Origin: Desulfobacterales bacterium
GTDB taxonomy: Bacteria; Desulfobacterota; Desulfobacteria; Desulfobacterales; RPRI01
DNA: 6,852 nt
Direction: 5' to 3'
Assembly: GCA_030689795.1 (NCBI GenBank)
Contig: JAUYEO010000041.1
Location: 1-6,852, forward strand
A program made the position numbers and the translations under genes. Positions 5,965 to 6,852 of the stretch are shown here, piece after piece (within the stretch, counting starts at the first letter, position 1; every line of letters begins with the position of its first letter). The notes below the pieces were generated by a model. The model ran no database searches, was not told the DNA's origin, and saw only the letters and a list, made by a program, of their open reading frames with translations.

Positions 5965-6664
5965 CTCCGTTTCCCGTATATGCTTCTTCAAGGCGCCGGC
6001 TGATCATCTCCATTTGCGTTTCAACCCGTGCATCGACATCCCCGCATTGAGTTTCCAGAAAACACCCGCCTCTCTTGACCGATTGGCTGGAAACTACCTC
6101 AATGGAAGTTAATTCATTGAACCTCTTGAATAATTCCGGCCTTAACTGTTCGATATAATCAAATTCCTCGGGATTTACCTTCAGGAGAACGGATCTTCTT
6201 TCCGTTGCCAGTTGAATCGCCCTTATGACTGTTTCTCTGATTGTCGTTCCGTTCAGCGTAACCTGATGGTGAACCACTTTTTCTGCAACAGCGCAAATGA
6301 GTTCAATTATATCTTTTTCATGCCATTTAATGATGTCGGTTCTTAATCGGCCTATTTCGTCCAAAAGATTTTCTATGTTCTCAACGACTTTCAGTGCCTT
6401 TGCCGCGCCTAATTCCAGACCGTCTTTTTCACCCTGCGCAAAGCCTTTCTCGTATGCTTCCCGTTCCAGCATGGAGGCTTTTTCACGGGCCATCGAAATG
6501 GTATCATACGGTCCTTCATTTTTCACGAAGTTCCCTCTGCAGTCGATCCGATTAAAGACCGCCTTTTTCACTCCTCCTTCCTGAGGTAGAGCAAAAACCG
6601 CCATGTTTTCTTTTTTTCCCCCGGCGGGAAAAGAATCAAAAGGTTTTATTTCATATTGTTTCAA
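5957..6664 (-). CDS. fliH: FliH, flagellar export ATPase regulator / peripheral stalk
   Basis: The 235-aa protein binds FliI and links it to the C-ring. Residues 71-87 contain YEKGFAQGEKDGLELGA with glycines at 74, 78, 82 and 86, the GxxxG run typical of FliH. The C-terminal domain ends with the conserved RGGCFLETQCGDVDAR segment (198-213) followed by VETQMEMI, as in FliH/SctL. The start is a TTG at 6664 preceded by AGGA with seven bases between; the next in-frame Met is residue 21 and has less support. The spacer to fliG is 94 bp of repeat-rich DNA, and the gene overlaps fliI. The rare start may lower its translation relative to fliG. Confidence 0.9.
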   Translation of the reverse strand: MKQYEIKPFDSFPAGGKKENMAVFALPQEGGVKKAVFNRIDCRGNFVKNEGPYDTISMAREKASMLEREAYEKGFAQGEKDGLELGAAKALKVVENIENLLDEIGRLRTDIIKWHEKDIIELICAVAEKVVHHQVTLNGTTIRETVIRAIQLATERRSVLLKVNPEEFDYIEQLRPELFKRFNELTSIEVVSSQSVKRGGCFLETQCGDVDARVETQMEMISRRLEEAYTGNGDD

Positions 6665-6680
6665 GTTGTCATCCTAATTT
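6665..6680 (-). promoter_or_regulatory. Ribosome binding site deciding the TTG start of fliH
   Basis: The minus strand reads AAATTAGGATGACAAC then TTG. AGGA is seven bases from TTG, which supports this non-ATG start. The nearby ATG (in GGATGACAAC) is out of frame and meets TGA after two codons (ATG ACA ACT TGA). Confidence 0.5.
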
Positions 6681-6683
6681 AGG

Positions 6684-6751
6684 TGTTTAGGCTGTAGGCT
6701 GTTAGGCTTTTAGCTTTCACCTTCAGTCTTCAGTCTCTTACAGGCTTCAGT
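6684..6751. repeat. Degenerate heptad-periodic repeat in the fliG-fliH spacer
   Basis: Most of the 97-bp spacer consists of units of about 7 bp: TGTTTAG, GCTGTAG, GCTGTTAG, GCTTTTAG, then CTTCAGT twice in a row and once more at 6745-6751. The unit drifts from GCTGTAG to CTTCAGT. No coding frame or stable hairpin is evident. It separates fliG from fliH within what should be one transcript. Confidence 0.55.
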
Positions 6752-6758
6752 CTATCTC

Positions 6759-6852
6759 TCAGACAAATACATCCTCTTTCCCTTTTCCCGAGACAACTAT
6801 TTTGCCATCTGCCTCCAGCTTCTTGGCAGCCTTGATAATAAGCTGCTGATTT
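6759..6852 (-). CDS. fliG: FliG, flagellar motor switch protein, partial: only the last 30 codons
   Basis: The minus strand encodes NQQLIIKAAKKLEADGKIVV followed by SGKGKEDVFV and a TGA stop. This matches the usual FliG C-terminus: a final helix with QQ...I...KLEE-G-KIVV, then a glycine-rich tail ending in an acidic-hydrophobic FV. FliG is the rotor protein that contacts the stator and gives torque. Its place just before fliH agrees with the common fliF-fliG-fliH-fliI-fliJ order. Only a fragment is seen, so nothing can be said about the torque residues themselves. Confidence 0.8.
   Translation of the reverse strand, partial: NQQLIIKAAKKLEADGKIVVSGKGKEDVFV

Noticed and set aside
5965..5991. 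TTG start nine codons upstream for fliI
   Set aside because: The ATG at 5964 is a better start codon and gives the compact 8-bp overlap with the fliH stop; the extension is not needed for family length.
4690..6112. Several plus-strand frames of 60-157 codons opposite fliI and fliH
   Set aside because: They are shadows of strongly conserved minus-strand genes, with products of unlikely composition.

Overview
This window looks like a piece of a Gram-negative, motile, anaerobic-type bacterial chromosome, most likely Desulfobacterota (the former Deltaproteobacteria). That placement is an inference. It rests on a flagellar operon that ends with an MgtE-N/MotE-like gene, an ole hydrocarbon cluster, and AT-rich intergenic DNA with palindromic and heptad-periodic repeats. 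No marker gene fixes the taxon. All confident genes are on the minus strand, so the biological order runs from the high-coordinate end to the low-coordinate end.

Region 1 (6852 to 3649, minus) is the 3' half of a flagellar motor/export operon. It holds the last 30 codons of fliG, a 97-bp spacer of degenerate 7-bp-period sequence, then fliH, fliI, fliJ and a small membrane protein with a coiled coil and an MgtE-N-like C-terminus (MotE/FlbB-like). From fliH onward the genes overlap by 4-8 bp or are 1 bp apart, so they are very probably co-transcribed and translationally coupled. FliH, FliI and FliJ form the ATPase complex of the flagellar type III export gate. FliG is the rotor switch protein. 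The MotE-like protein probably acts at the stator or basal body.

Region 2 (3648 to 2841) is about 0.8 kb without a confident gene. It contains a possible plus-strand 63-aa ORF with a good ribosome binding site, heptad-periodic DNA, a small perfect palindrome, candidate promoter boxes facing the ole genes, and a striking 159-bp nested inverted-repeat element (2871-3029) just upstream of oleA.

Region 3 (2840 to 1, minus) is oleA-oleB-oleC, with oleC cut by the window edge. These encode the head-to-head long-chain olefin pathway. OleA condenses two fatty acyl-CoAs to a beta-keto acid, OleD (not in the window) reduces it, OleC makes a beta-lactone using ATP, and OleB decarboxylates the lactone to a cis-olefin. 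Key catalytic residues of OleA and OleB and the AMP-binding loop of OleC are all visible, so the cluster looks functional. No clearly new multi-gene system is seen. The items most worth a second look are the nested palindromic element, the heptad-periodic spacers, and the small ORF.
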